Of a DNA stretch of 36,588 nt, positions 8,199 to 17,050 are shown in pieces (the stretch's first letter is position 1; each line of letters starts with the position of its first letter). The translations under genes were made by a program, and so were the position numbers. Below the pieces are notes generated by a model that was not told the DNA's origin, searched no databases, and worked only from the letters and a program-made list of their open reading frames with translations. Source of the DNA: Verrucomicrobiota bacterium (GTDB lineage: Bacteria; Verrucomicrobiota; Verrucomicrobiia; Limisphaerales; UBA9464); assembly GCA_017309115.1 (NCBI GenBank), contig JAFLEF010000063.1:1-36588 (forward strand), in the 5' to 3' direction.

Positions 8199-11100
8199 AT
8201 GATGTCGCTGCTTCGCTCCCCTGCCCTCGGCGCGCTTTTGGCGCTGGTCACCTCGACCAGCGTTGGAGCCGATGACCTCACCTTCATTCCCGCGGGCGAT
8301 TCCTGGCGTTACTTCAAGGGAACCGAGGCGCCCAGTGAAGGCCTCTCCGAGTGGCGCGAGACTGAGTTCAACGACTCTGGTTGGCTAACCGGCGCCGAAC
8401 CCTTCTTTTACGGCGAACCCCTCCTCGGAACCTCCCTGGACGACATGCTGGGAGGCTACACCTCGGTCTATCTCCGGAAGGAGTTCGACGTCGCCAGTGC
8501 GGCCAATCTGTCCGAGGTCACCTTGCAGGTGCTGTCCGACGATGGCTTCGTCGCTTGGATCAATGGTCAGGAGGTAGCCCGTTTCAATGTGCCGGACGGA
8601 GATCTGTTCGCCGGCTCGACCGCCAATGGGGCCCTCTCTGAACCGCTCTCATTCGAAGCGTATCCGATCAATCAACCCGGGCAGATTCTGCGCAATGGCC
8701 GCAATGTGCTCGCCATCCACGCCTTCAACACGTCCCTGAGCGGTAGCAGCGACTTTGTTCTCAGCGCCTCTTTGGACGGCGTGATCGACAACACACCGCC
8801 CACGGTTGTCCGAATCCTGCCCACGCCCGGAGCCGTCGTCCGGTCCCTGTCTTCGTTCGAGGTGCAATTCAGCCGGCCGGTGGTTGGTTTGGAGGCGGCC
8901 GACCTGTTGGTTGCCGGATCTCCCGCCACCGGAGTGACCGAAGTGTCGCCCGGCCAATTCCTCTTCACCTTCCCCACGGTCACGAGCGGAAACGTCACCC
9001 TCGCCTTTCGTTCCAACCACGGCATCACCGATTTGGCGGTCCCACCCCATCCCTTCGCCGGCGGAGAATGGAGCTACACGGTGGATCCCAGCGCGCCCGC
9101 TCCCGGGGTCCTGCTCAACGAGTTCATGGCCGACAACGAGCGGACGCTGCGCGACGAAGACGGCGATGAGTCGGATTGGATCGAACTGTACAACTCCTCC
9201 ACGGCGACCGTGAATCTCACGGGCTGGTGGCTGACCGACGATCTAGCGGTCCCCAAGAAGTGGAAATTCCCTGCGCTGAGCCTGCCGGCCAACAGTTTCC
9301 TGGTCGTGTTCGCCTCTGGAAAGAACCGGACCGATAACAGCCAACTGCTGCATACCAATTTTCGCCTGTCCAACAACGCCGGCGGCTCGGTCTCCCTGGC
9401 TGATGACTCTGGCCAGACGGTTTCCTCCCTCACCAATTACCCGGCCCAGTTTGACGACATTTCCTACGGCCGAGCCCCGGGTGCACCCAACCTGATCGGC
9501 TACTTCCCGACACCCACGCCGGGAAAAGCGAACTCTGCCTACGGACCTGGCTTTGCCCCGCCGGTGGAGTTCAGCGCTACCAGTCGAACCTACCAGGGAA
9601 CGCTGACCCTCACCCTGACCACCACCAATGCCAACGCCGTGGTCCGCTACACGACGGACGGCTCGCTCCCGACGGCTCTATCCCCGCAATACACGACTCC
9701 GTTGGTGCTGAGCAATGCCGTCCAAGTTCGAGCCCTCGCCACTCAGCCCAATCTGTTGCCCGGACCGGTTCGGAGCGAAACGTTCATCCCCCTCACCGAC
9801 CCGGTGGCCGCCTTTACGTCCGACCTGCCGGTCATGGTCATTCACCACTTTGACCGAGGCCGTCCTTCGGCCAACACCGACACTTTCGCCCACATTCAAA
9901 TTTACGAACCCGACACCAACGGCGTCACCAGCCTGACCAATGCCCCAACGTTGACGTCCCGGGCCACTATCGCCGCTCGCGGATCCAGCACGGAAGGCTA
10001 CGGCAAGGTCAGCATGAAGCTGGAGTTCCAGGATGAGTTGGGCTTCGGCCGGGCGCTGGGGCCGCTGGGATTACCCGAAGATCCGGACTGGGTTCTCTAT
10101 GCGCCTAACAATTTCGAGCCCATCCTGGTTCACAATCCCTTCGCCCATCAGCTCAGTCGGGAGATTGGCCGCTACTCGCCACGGACCCGGTTTGTGGAAG
10201 TCTACTTTGCTCAACGCGGCTTGGGACCGATACCCAGCGCCAATTATCACGGCATTTACGTCCTCGAGGAGAAGATCAAGCTCGACCAGAACCGGGTCGA
10301 CGAACCCCGGCTGTATCCCGGCCAAAATTCCCTACCTGAGGTCAGCGGCGGCTACCTCATGAAAATCGATCGTCCGGATCCGGGCGACAGCGGCTTCTTC
10401 GCCGCCAATCAGTGGTGTCTGTATGTGAGTCCCAAGGAGGAGGAAATGGTCCTCCCGGACCGCGACGGGCAGCGGAACTACCTCCAGTCCTACATGGATC
10501 AATTCGGGAACGCGCTTTACGGCGAAGACTATCGGAACCCGGCGACCGGCTACCGGGCTCACATCGATGTGCCGTCCTGGATCGATCACCACTTGCTGAA
10601 TGTTCTGACCTTCAACGTCGATGCCCTGCGACTGAGCGCCTACTTCTACAAACGCCGCGAAGGAAAACTGCACTTCGGTCCGTTGTGGGATTTTGACCGG
10701 GCGCTGTATTCGACCGACGGCCGGGATTCCAATCCCCGAATCTGGCGGTCCAACAGTCAGGACATGGGCACAGATTTCTTCAACTACACCTGGTGGGACC
10801 GGCTGTTCACGGATCCTGACTTCTATCAGCAGTACATCGACCGCTATCAGGAACTCCGCCGCGGTCCGTTCAGCGGCACCAACCTCTGGCGACTGTTGGA
10901 CGATCTCACCGGACAGGTGTTGAAGGCGCAACCTCGGGAACTCGCGCGCTGGGGCGTCACTCCCCGCGGCGGCGGCTATTCCGGCGAAATCCGATTTCTC
11001 AAGAACTGGCTCACCAACCGCGTCGACTTCATGGATGATCAATTTGTCCTGCCTCCAACCTTCGCCGAACCCGGCGGTCCCGTCGCGGCGGGTCATACCG

Positions 11101-12068
11101 TGGTGCTGACCAGCCCCGCCAACCACCCAATCTATTACACCCTCGACGGCACGGATCCCCGCCGATCCGGCACCGCCACCGGGAACGAAATCGCCGCCAA
11201 CGCCCAGCTCTACACCGGACCCATCGTGGTTCAGGACAATGTTCGCATCGTGGCCCGTTCCCGGAATCCGAACCACACCGCCCTCACCGGCCCCAATAAT
11301 CCGCCACTGAAGAGTATCTGGTCCGGTCCTGTCGCGGAGACTTTCGTCGTCCATCCCATCCCGCTGCGCCTGACGGAAATCATGTACCATCCGACCGGGG
11401 ACGGGGCGGCGAGCGAGTTTTTGGACGAAAACTTCGAGTTCATCGAACTACACAACACCAGTTCGGAGACGCTGGACCTGACCGGCTTCCAACTCACCGG
11501 CGTGATCGAGTTCGACTTTGCGGCCACCAATGCGGTGCGGACGATTGCTCCCGGCGGACGCTTGCTCCTGGTGGAGAACGAAGCGGCATTTGCGCTGCGG
11601 TACCCGGGCGTGGGCCCGGTGGCGGGGCGTTACCGGGACCGTCTGGAGAATGGATCCGGTCGGCTGGCCCTGTTCGGACGGCTGAAGGAGCCCATTTTCG
11701 ACTTCCGTTACCAAGAGACCTGGGAACCGACCACCGACGGCGGCGGACCGTCTCTGGTGCTGCGGGAGGAAAACTCCGGGGTGCTGAATCCCGCTGATCC
11801 GACCAGCTGGCGTCCCAGCAGCCGGCCGCTGGGTTCCCCGGGGATTGCCGATCCCGCCGCGCTGGTGTTGGTCCCCCAACTGGTCAACGACGCCTTCCAG
11901 CTCAGCTTCAAAGGTGAGCCCGGAAAAACCTACGTGCTCCAGCAACTGTCCGCGTTGACCAGCGGTTGGCAGCCCGCCGATTCCAAAGTCGCCGCCGCCG
12001 ATGGGGCGGTGACCTTCAACATCCTGCCGGTCTCCAATCTGCGGCTCTTCCGCGTCCTTCTGCCTTAG
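8199..12068 (+). CDS. Secreted CotH-kinase / lamin-tail-domain exoprotein
   Basis: The 1289-aa protein has a signal peptide (about 1-24, ending SVGA-D) when started at the ATG at 8199; an adjacent ATG at 8202 is equally possible. An N-terminal beta-sandwich of about 170 residues has the ligand-binding look of VTLQVLSDDGFVAWINGQEV. Then come an Ig-like segment, a lamin-tail domain from about residue 303 (VLLNEFMADN, DWIELYN), and a chitobiase-type segment (YTTDGSLPT). The CotH kinase-like domain covers about 530-870, with HGIYVLEEKI and the acidic GPLWDFDRA near 826. A second chitobiase-type segment (YYTLDGTDP) and a second lamin-tail domain (LTEIMYHP, EFIELHN, about 1056 on) follow. CotH proteins phosphorylate surface proteins in spore formers; the role in this lineage is not established. 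The architecture is typical of verrucomicrobial surface proteins. Confidence 0.9.
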   Translation: MMSLLRSPALGALLALVTSTSVGADDLTFIPAGDSWRYFKGTEAPSEGLSEWRETEFNDSGWLTGAEPFFYGEPLLGTSLDDMLGGYTSVYLRKEFDVASAANLSEVTLQVLSDDGFVAWINGQEVARFNVPDGDLFAGSTANGALSEPLSFEAYPINQPGQILRNGRNVLAIHAFNTSLSGSSDFVLSASLDGVIDNTPPTVVRILPTPGAVVRSLSSFEVQFSRPVVGLEAADLLVAGSPATGVTEVSPGQFLFTFPTVTSGNVTLAFRSNHGITDLAVPPHPFAGGEWSYTVDPSAPAPGVLLNEFMADNERTLRDEDGDESDWIELYNSSTATVNLTGWWLTDDLAVPKKWKFPALSLPANSFLVVFASGKNRTDNSQLLHTNFRLSNNAGGSVSLADDSGQTVSSLTNYPAQFDDISYGRAPGAPNLIGYFPTPTPGKANSAYGPGFAPPVEFSATSRTYQGTLTLTLTTTNANAVVRYTTDGSLPTALSPQYTTPLVLSNAVQVRALATQPNLLPGPVRSETFIPLTDPVAAFTSDLPVMVIHHFDRGRPSANTDTFAHIQIYEPDTNGVTSLTNAPTLTSRATIAARGSSTEGYGKVSMKLEFQDELGFGRALGPLGLPEDPDWVLYAPNNFEPILVHNPFAHQLSREIGRYSPRTRFVEVYFAQRGLGPIPSANYHGIYVLEEKIKLDQNRVDEPRLYPGQNSLPEVSGGYLMKIDRPDPGDSGFFAANQWCLYVSPKEEEMVLPDRDGQRNYLQSYMDQFGNALYGEDYRNPATGYRAHIDVPSWIDHHLLNVLTFNVDALRLSAYFYKRREGKLHFGPLWDFDRALYSTDGRDSNPRIWRSNSQDMGTDFFNYTWWDRLFTDPDFYQQYIDRYQELRRGPFSGTNLWRLLDDLTGQVLKAQPRELARWGVTPRGGGYSGEIRFLKNWLTNRVDFMDDQFVLPPTFAEPGGPVAAGHTVVLTSPANHPIYYTLDGTDPRRSGTATGNEIAANAQLYTGPIVVQDNVRIVARSRNPNHTALTGPNNPPLKSIWSGPVAETFVVHPIPLRLTEIMYHPTGDGAASEFLDENFEFIELHNTSSETLDLTGFQLTGVIEFDFAATNAVRTIAPGGRLLLVENEAAFALRYPGVGPVAGRYRDRLENGSGRLALFGRLKEPIFDFRYQETWEPTTDGGGPSLVLREENSGVLNPADPTSWRPSSRPLGSPGIADPAALVLVPQLVNDAFQLSFKGEPGKTYVLQQLSALTSGWQPADSKVAAADGAVTFNILPVSNLRLFRVLLP

Positions 12069-12096
12069 AGCCCATCCCATTTTTCCGACGGGCTCT
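12067..12096 (-). repeat. 30-bp inverted-end intergenic repeat, copy 2
   Basis: The ends agagccc and gggctct are perfect inverted repeats. The reverse complement matches the copy at 6163-6192 at 27 of 30 positions. It overlaps the stop codon of the CotH gene by two bases, so it could act as a transcript-end hairpin, but no T-run follows. Confidence 0.75.
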
Positions 12097-12101
12097 AAGA
12101 A

Positions 12102-12136
12102 AAATCTGCGTTGATCTGCGTCCACTCTGCGGTTCC
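12102..12136 (+). repeat. 'atctgcg' dispersed intergenic repeat
   Basis: Three near-iterations of (a)tctgcg with connecting ttg and tccac, ending in gcggttcc. It is closely similar to the copies at 18924-18958 and, inverted, at 18802-18836. It is non-coding and lies directly after the 30-bp repeat downstream of the CotH gene. Confidence 0.8.
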
Positions 12137-12333
12137 AACGGCAACGTTCCCGCTCAGATCGGAACGCCAACAAACGCGTCGGGAGGGTCCGGCACCGAAT
12201 GATCCATCCGCCTTCCAAATTGACCCCTGCCCCGCTTGTCGGCAGTGTTTGAACGTTATCCCATACTGAAATTCCCGGCCGGCTTGAATCGGGAGAGTCT
12301 CCCGAACGTCCAGCCCGCCAACATCGTATTTTC

Positions 12334-13632
12334 ATGAATTCACCCTCAGCGATCGTGCCGGTGACCCGGCGCCGTTTCCTTTCCACCACCAGCGTGGCCG
12401 CCGTCGGCGCCCTTTCGGCGAGCCGGTTTGCCTTCGCCCAGGCCAGCGACACCCTCAAGATTGCCCTCATCGGCTGCGGTGGCCGTGGCTCCGGAGCGGC
12501 CGCCCAGGCGCTCAATGTGCCCGGCACCAAATTGGTCGCGATGGCTGACGCCTTCCCCGACCGCTTGCAGGGCGCCCTGAAGGGCCTGATCGAAGCCAAG
12601 GGCCCTCAAGTGGACGTTCCGCCCGATCGCCAGTTCGTTGGCTTTGATGGCTACAAGAACGCCATCTCGCTGGCCGACGTGGTCATTCTCGCGACGCCCC
12701 CGGGATTCCGCCCGATGCAGTTCGCCGAAGCGGTGAAGCAAGGCAAACACGTCTTCGCCGAAAAGCCGGTGGCCACCGATGCGCCCGGCGTCCGCACCTT
12801 CCTCGCCGCCGCCGAGGAAGCCAAAAACAAGAATCTCAAGGTCGGTATCGGTCTCCAACGCCATCACGACCCGGGCTACATCGAGACGATCAAGCGAATC
12901 CAGGACGGCGCGATCGGCGACGTCGCCGCCATGCGCGTCTACTGGAACGACGCCGGGGTTTGGGTCAATCCCCGCAAGCCCGATCAGACCGAAATGGAGT
13001 ACCAGATGCGCAATTGGTACTACTTCGTCTGGCTCTGCGGCGACCACATCGCCGAACAGCACATCCACAACCTCGACGTGGCCAACTGGGTCAAGGGCGC
13101 GCATCCGGTGAAAGCCCGCGGCATGGGCGGACGCGAAGTGCTCACCGACAAACGCTACGGCCAGATTTTCGACCATCACATGGTCGAGTTCACCTATCCG
13201 GACGGCAGCATCTGCTTCAGCCAATGCCGCCACCAACCGGGCTGCTGGACCGAAGTCAACGAACACGCCATCGGCACCCGCGGCACCAGCGCGGTCGGCA
13301 GCAACCTGATCAAGCCTTCCGTCGGCGAAGTCTGGCGCTATCGCTCCGAGAAGCGGGTCGACCCGTATCAGCAGGAACACGACGACTTGTTCGCCGCGAT
13401 CCGCAACAACACGCCGTACAACGAGGCGTTCAACGGCGCCCATTCCACGATGACCTCGATCCTCGGCCGCATGTCCACCTACTCCGGCAAGGACGTCACC
13501 TGGGATGAAGGCATCAAGTCCGAGCTCAACTATTTCCCCGACGAACTGTCCTGGAACGCCAAGATGAAGGCGCTGCCGGACGCCGACGGAAACTACGAGA
13601 TCCCGGTCCCGGGTGTCTCCAAAGCTTGGTAA
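12334..13632 (+). CDS. Tat-exported Gfo/Idh/MocA family oxidoreductase
   Basis: This is a 432-aa NAD(P)-dependent dehydrogenase-type protein. Residues 11-36 form a twin-arginine signal (TRRRFLSTTS, then a hydrophobic core ending FAFAQA), so the folded, cofactor-loaded enzyme is probably exported. The Rossmann nucleotide-binding motif IGCGGRGSGA is at about 46-55. The family EKP motif (FAEKPVATDAPG) places the conserved Lys at 144. The C-terminal alpha/beta domain contains the HIAEQHIHNLDVANW segment typical of PVC members. Substrates in the family are sugars, inositols or sugar derivatives; the specific one cannot be read from sequence. A strong terminator follows, so the amidohydrolase downstream is probably transcribed separately. 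Confidence 0.94.
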   Translation: MNSPSAIVPVTRRRFLSTTSVAAVGALSASRFAFAQASDTLKIALIGCGGRGSGAAAQALNVPGTKLVAMADAFPDRLQGALKGLIEAKGPQVDVPPDRQFVGFDGYKNAISLADVVILATPPGFRPMQFAEAVKQGKHVFAEKPVATDAPGVRTFLAAAEEAKNKNLKVGIGLQRHHDPGYIETIKRIQDGAIGDVAAMRVYWNDAGVWVNPRKPDQTEMEYQMRNWYYFVWLCGDHIAEQHIHNLDVANWVKGAHPVKARGMGGREVLTDKRYGQIFDHHMVEFTYPDGSICFSQCRHQPGCWTEVNEHAIGTRGTSAVGSNLIKPSVGEVWRYRSEKRVDPYQQEHDDLFAAIRNNTPYNEAFNGAHSTMTSILGRMSTYSGKDVTWDEGIKSELNYFPDELSWNAKMKALPDADGNYEIPVPGVSKAW

Positions 13633-13647
13633 CGGCCCCTGGCCACC

Positions 13648-13677
13648 AGCCCGCGCCTCCCTGGGCGCGGGCTTTTT
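13648..13677 (+). terminator. Rho-independent terminator after the oxidoreductase gene
   Basis: A perfect 10-bp stem (agcccgcgcc / ggcgcgggct) with a 6-nt loop (tccctg) is followed by five T residues. It begins 16 bp after the stop at 13632. Confidence 0.93.
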
Positions 13678-13700
13678 CATTTCCGCTCCTCCGCCCCACC

Positions 13701-15374
13701 ATGCCGACCCTTCCTCGCTCCGCTTCCCTGATCTGGCTTCTCACGGCCCTGGCCGCTTTCGGTGCCGAGGAAACGCCTCCGCCCTGGCCCGGCGATGCCT
13801 GGCGCGCCGAGCACCGCATCATCGACCTGCACCAACACATCAACGGAACCGAGGACCACGTCCGTCGGGCCGTCCGCATCATGGACCGCGTCGGAATCGG
13901 TGTGAGCGTAAATCTCAGCGGAGGGACCGTCACCCGGAAGTCGGACCAGCCCTCCGCCTTCGAACGCACCAAAGCCCTGACCGAACGCCTCGCGCCCGGA
14001 CGGTTCGTTCACTACTTCAATCTGGATTACACGGGTTGGGACGCCCCGGAGTTTGCCGAGCGCGCGATCCAACAAGTCAACGAAGCCCATCGCCTCGGCG
14101 CCGCCGGTCTCAAGGAATACAAGCGCCTCGGCCTGTATCTGCGCAACGGCCAGGGCGAACTGATCCGCATCGATGATCCCAAACTCTCCGGCGTGTGGCA
14201 GCGCTGCGGGGAACTCGGCCTGCCGGTCAGCATTCATGTCGGCGATCCCCGCGCCTTCTGGCTGCCGTACAATCAGCAGAACGAGCGCTGGAAGGAATTG
14301 AAGGATCACAAAGCGTGGTGGTTCGGAGATCCCAAGCAATTTCCCCCTCGGGAAGAATTGCTCGCCGCCTTGGAACGGGTCGTGGCCCGGCATCCCCAGA
14401 CCACCTTTGTCGGAGTTCACTTCGCCAACAATCCCGAAGACCTCAATTGGGTGGATCAACAGCTCACCCGGTATCCCAACTTCAACGCCGATCTCGCCGC
14501 CCGCCTTCCCGAACTCGGTCGCCAGGATCCCGCAAAGGTTCGCCAACTCTTCGTGAAGCATGCCGATCGCATCTTCTTCGCGACCGACTTCCAGGTGTAC
14601 GATCAGTTGATTCTGGGATCCTCCGGAGACGGCGAACGTCCCACCGACGACGATGCCGCCACCTTCTTCCACAAGGAATGGCGCTGGCTGGAAACCACCG
14701 ATCGGAACTGGCCGCACATGACGCCGATTCAGGGCGATTGGAACATCAGCAGCATCGACCTGCCTCCGGATGTCCTGCGAAAGATCTACTTTGACAATGC
14801 CCGCCGACTGCTCGTGCGGTCCCTGCCCTTCAACACGGTTCGTGCGGTACGGTGCGAACAGGATTTCGTGCCCGAGGGACACCTGAAGAATCCGGCGTGG
14901 AAACGGGCTCCGGTGTTCCGGCTCGAACAGCAAACCCAGGACGGCCGCGCCCGACCGGAATTGTCCACGAGTTGCCGGGCGCTGTGGTCCGACCGGTTTC
15001 TGTACCTTTCGTTTGAGTGTCCCTACACCACGCTGACGGACTTCGGCCCGCGGCAGGCCGAAGAGCGGATTCGTCCGCCCAATGCCCTGTGGGACCGCGA
15101 TGTGGTCGAGGCGTTCGTCGGGGCGGATCCGCAGAATCCCAACCACTACACCGAATACGAGTGGGCGCCCAATGGCGACGCCCTGGACCTGCGCCTGCGC
15201 CGGCCGGAATCGGACTTTGTCTGGAGCAGCGGCATGGAATGGGCCGTCACGGTCGATGACCGCAACAAAGTCTGGCGCGTGGAGACACGGATTCCGCTCA
15301 CTGCCTTCGGATCCAAAGCTCCTACGGCGGGCACCCGTTGGCGGCTGAATCTGTATCGCATCGATCGCGCCTAG
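13701..15374 (+). CDS. Secreted amidohydrolase with CBM9-like tail, cut by an amber codon
   Basis: The ATG at 13701 begins a signal peptide (MPTLPRSASLIWLLTALAAFGA), which decides against the longer upstream ORF. Residues about 40-370 are an amidohydrolase-2-type TIM barrel: the metal-binding DLHQH is at 43-46 and FATDFQ lies near 293, a likely catalytic Asp. From about residue 375 the protein resembles a family 9 carbohydrate-binding or CBM9-like sugar-binding domain (ALWSDRFLYLSFECP, DRDVVEAFV, WRVETRIPLTAFG, RWRLNLYRIDRA). The frame meets TAG at 15372-15374, but the same frame continues with the expected tail of this domain up to TGA at 15453-15455. The gene as read is therefore missing its last 26 residues (see the next entry). 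It lies between two other carbohydrate-active genes on the same strand. Confidence 0.88.
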   Translation: MPTLPRSASLIWLLTALAAFGAEETPPPWPGDAWRAEHRIIDLHQHINGTEDHVRRAVRIMDRVGIGVSVNLSGGTVTRKSDQPSAFERTKALTERLAPGRFVHYFNLDYTGWDAPEFAERAIQQVNEAHRLGAAGLKEYKRLGLYLRNGQGELIRIDDPKLSGVWQRCGELGLPVSIHVGDPRAFWLPYNQQNERWKELKDHKAWWFGDPKQFPPREELLAALERVVARHPQTTFVGVHFANNPEDLNWVDQQLTRYPNFNADLAARLPELGRQDPAKVRQLFVKHADRIFFATDFQVYDQLILGSSGDGERPTDDDAATFFHKEWRWLETTDRNWPHMTPIQGDWNISSIDLPPDVLRKIYFDNARRLLVRSLPFNTVRAVRCEQDFVPEGHLKNPAWKRAPVFRLEQQTQDGRARPELSTSCRALWSDRFLYLSFECPYTTLTDFGPRQAEERIRPPNALWDRDVVEAFVGADPQNPNHYTEYEWAPNGDALDLRLRRPESDFVWSSGMEWAVTVDDRNKVWRVETRIPLTAFGSKAPTAGTRWRLNLYRIDRA

Positions 15375-15455
15375 AATGTCTTCCTCGCCACCAATCCCAC
15401 GCTCAATGGATCCTTCCACACGCCCGAGCGATTCGGTTGGATTGAGTTCCAGTGA
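15372..15455 (+). other. In-frame amber codon and orphaned C-terminal tail of the amidohydrolase
   Basis: After the TAG, the identical frame reads NVFLATNPTLNGSFHTPERF and then GWIEFQ before TGA at 15453. HTPERFGWIEFQ is the usual closing motif of CBM9-like domains in such proteins, so this was part of the gene. The explanation is a point nonsense change (for example from CAG, GAG or AAG), a base-call error, or readthrough. An ATG inside this tail (15376) opens another frame into the next gene, but it gives no signal peptide at its start. Confidence 0.85.
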
Positions 15456-15480
15456 TGCAAGTCTCCCTTCCGCACGACCT

Positions 15481-16884
15481 ATGATCCTTGGTCCAAGAAT
15501 CGTCGCTCTGCTCCTCTGGAGTTCGTGTTGCCTCGGGCCCGGATTCGCCGCCACCACCGCGGAGCTCTGGCTCACCCATCCCGCCGGCACCGCGCGTTTC
15601 GAAAAACAATCCGATCGCCTGGAGTTTCAAGCGTCCGCGCCCATTCAAAACCAGGTGATCACGGTCGATCAGCGCCGACGCTTCCAAAGCATGGAAGGCT
15701 TCGGCTACACGCTCACCGGCGGGAGCGCCCAACTGTTGCTGGCCATGAGTCCCAGCGCCCGGGCCGCCCTGCTGACCGAACTGTTCGCCACCAATGGCAC
15801 CCACCTCGGAGTGAGTTACCTGCGGCTCAGCATCGGAGCCTCGGATCTGAATGCCCGGGTCTTTACCTACAACGATCTTCCTCGGGGCGAGACCGATCCG
15901 GAGTTGACGAAGTTCGACCTCGGTCCGGATCGCACCGATGTCATTCCCATCCTGAAGCAAATTCTGGCGATCAATCCGGCGATCAAGCTCATGGGATCGC
16001 CCTGGTCGCCACCGTCCTGGATGAAGGACAATCAGGATTCCAAGGGGGGAAGTCTGAAGCGCGAGTGGTACGGCGCCTACGCCGGGTACTTCGTGAAATA
16101 CGTCGAAGCCATGCGAGCGGAAGGAATCACGGTGGACGCGGTTACGGTGCAAAACGAACCCCTGAATCCGGACAACAATCCCAGCCTGTTCATGACCGCG
16201 ACCGATCAGGCGGAGTTCATCAAACGGCATCTCGGCCCCGCTTTCCGCAAGGCCGGGCTAGCCACCAAGATCATCTGTTACGACCACAACGCCGACCGGC
16301 CCGATTACCCGCTCACCATCCTGAATGATCCGGAGGCCAAGGCCTTCGTCGAGGGCTCCGCCTTTCATTTGTACGCCGGAAAAATCGACGCCCTGAGCCA
16401 GGTTCACAACGCCCACCCGGACCGCAGCCTGTACTTCACCGAACAGTGGACCGGCGCCCCCGGCAACCTGGGCGGCGATCTGGCCTGGCACGTGACCGAG
16501 TTGATCGTCGGCGCCACCCGCAACTGGTGTCGGACCGTGCTGGAATGGAATCTCGCCGCCGATCCTCAGAACCGTCCCCACACCGATCGGGGCGGCTGCG
16601 ATCGCTGCCTAGGCGCTGTCACCCTGGACGGTGACCAAGTGACTCGGAACCCGGCTTACTACGTTATCGCCCACGCCTCGAAGTTCGTCCGTCCCGGCTC
16701 GGTACGAATCGATTCCACCGCGCATTCCAATCTGCCCAACGTGGCGTTCCGAACCCCGTCCGGCCAAACCGTTCTGGTGGTCCTGAACCGAACCACCTCA
16801 AGCGAGTCGTTCACCATCGAAAGCCACAACCGGTACCTGTCGGCCACCCTGCCCGCCGGCGCCGTCGGCACGTACGTTTGGTAA
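15481..16884 (+). CDS. Secreted GH30 glycosidase (glucosylceramidase family)
   Basis: The ATG at 15481 opens a signal peptide (about 1-24, ending GFAA-T) and is preferred to the ATG at 15376, which overlaps the tail of the preceding gene. The 467-aa protein carries GH30 landmarks: SMEGFGYTLTGGSAQ near 70-84, GSPWSPPSWMKDN, the acid/base Glu at 226 in TVQNEPLNPDN, and the nucleophile Glu at 321 in LYFTEQWTG. A C-terminal beta domain closes the protein (TVLVVLNRTTSSESF). GH30 enzymes cleave beta-1,6-glucans, beta-glucosides or xylans, and the subfamily cannot be fixed here. It follows the amidohydrolase on the same strand with a 25-bp gap after that gene's original TGA, so the two are probably co-transcribed. 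Confidence 0.95.
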   Translation: MILGPRIVALLLWSSCCLGPGFAATTAELWLTHPAGTARFEKQSDRLEFQASAPIQNQVITVDQRRRFQSMEGFGYTLTGGSAQLLLAMSPSARAALLTELFATNGTHLGVSYLRLSIGASDLNARVFTYNDLPRGETDPELTKFDLGPDRTDVIPILKQILAINPAIKLMGSPWSPPSWMKDNQDSKGGSLKREWYGAYAGYFVKYVEAMRAEGITVDAVTVQNEPLNPDNNPSLFMTATDQAEFIKRHLGPAFRKAGLATKIICYDHNADRPDYPLTILNDPEAKAFVEGSAFHLYAGKIDALSQVHNAHPDRSLYFTEQWTGAPGNLGGDLAWHVTELIVGATRNWCRTVLEWNLAADPQNRPHTDRGGCDRCLGAVTLDGDQVTRNPAYYVIAHASKFVRPGSVRIDSTAHSNLPNVAFRTPSGQTVLVVLNRTTSSESFTIESHNRYLSATLPAGAVGTYVW

Positions 16885-16982
16885 CCAAGCAGTCCGATCG
16901 GATGAAACGGTTCGGCGAAGCAGAGTAAGCGTCACGCCAAGTACCTGGGTGCATCAGTGTCGTAGGGATTGAAGCAGAAGCC

Positions 16983-17024
16983 CTGAGGTGGATGGAAACC
17001 GGCCGAGGGAATCCGTAGTGACCC
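16983..17024 (+). repeat. 42-bp direct repeat, left copy, flanking the hipBA-like module
   Basis: It begins ctgaggtggatgg and ends ccgtagtgaccc. It matches 18986-19027 at 41 of 42 positions (single g/c difference at position 19), in the same orientation. Sequence similarity stops abruptly on both sides. It lies 27 bp before the last base of the kinase gene. Confidence 0.95.
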
Positions 17025-17050
17025 GGTAATCCCACCCGCCTTCCCTGGGA

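Noticed and set aside
15376-15480. ATG at 15376 as start of the GH30 gene
   Set aside because: It overlaps the tail of the amidohydrolase frame and delays the signal peptide by 35 residues; the ATG at 15481 fits export.
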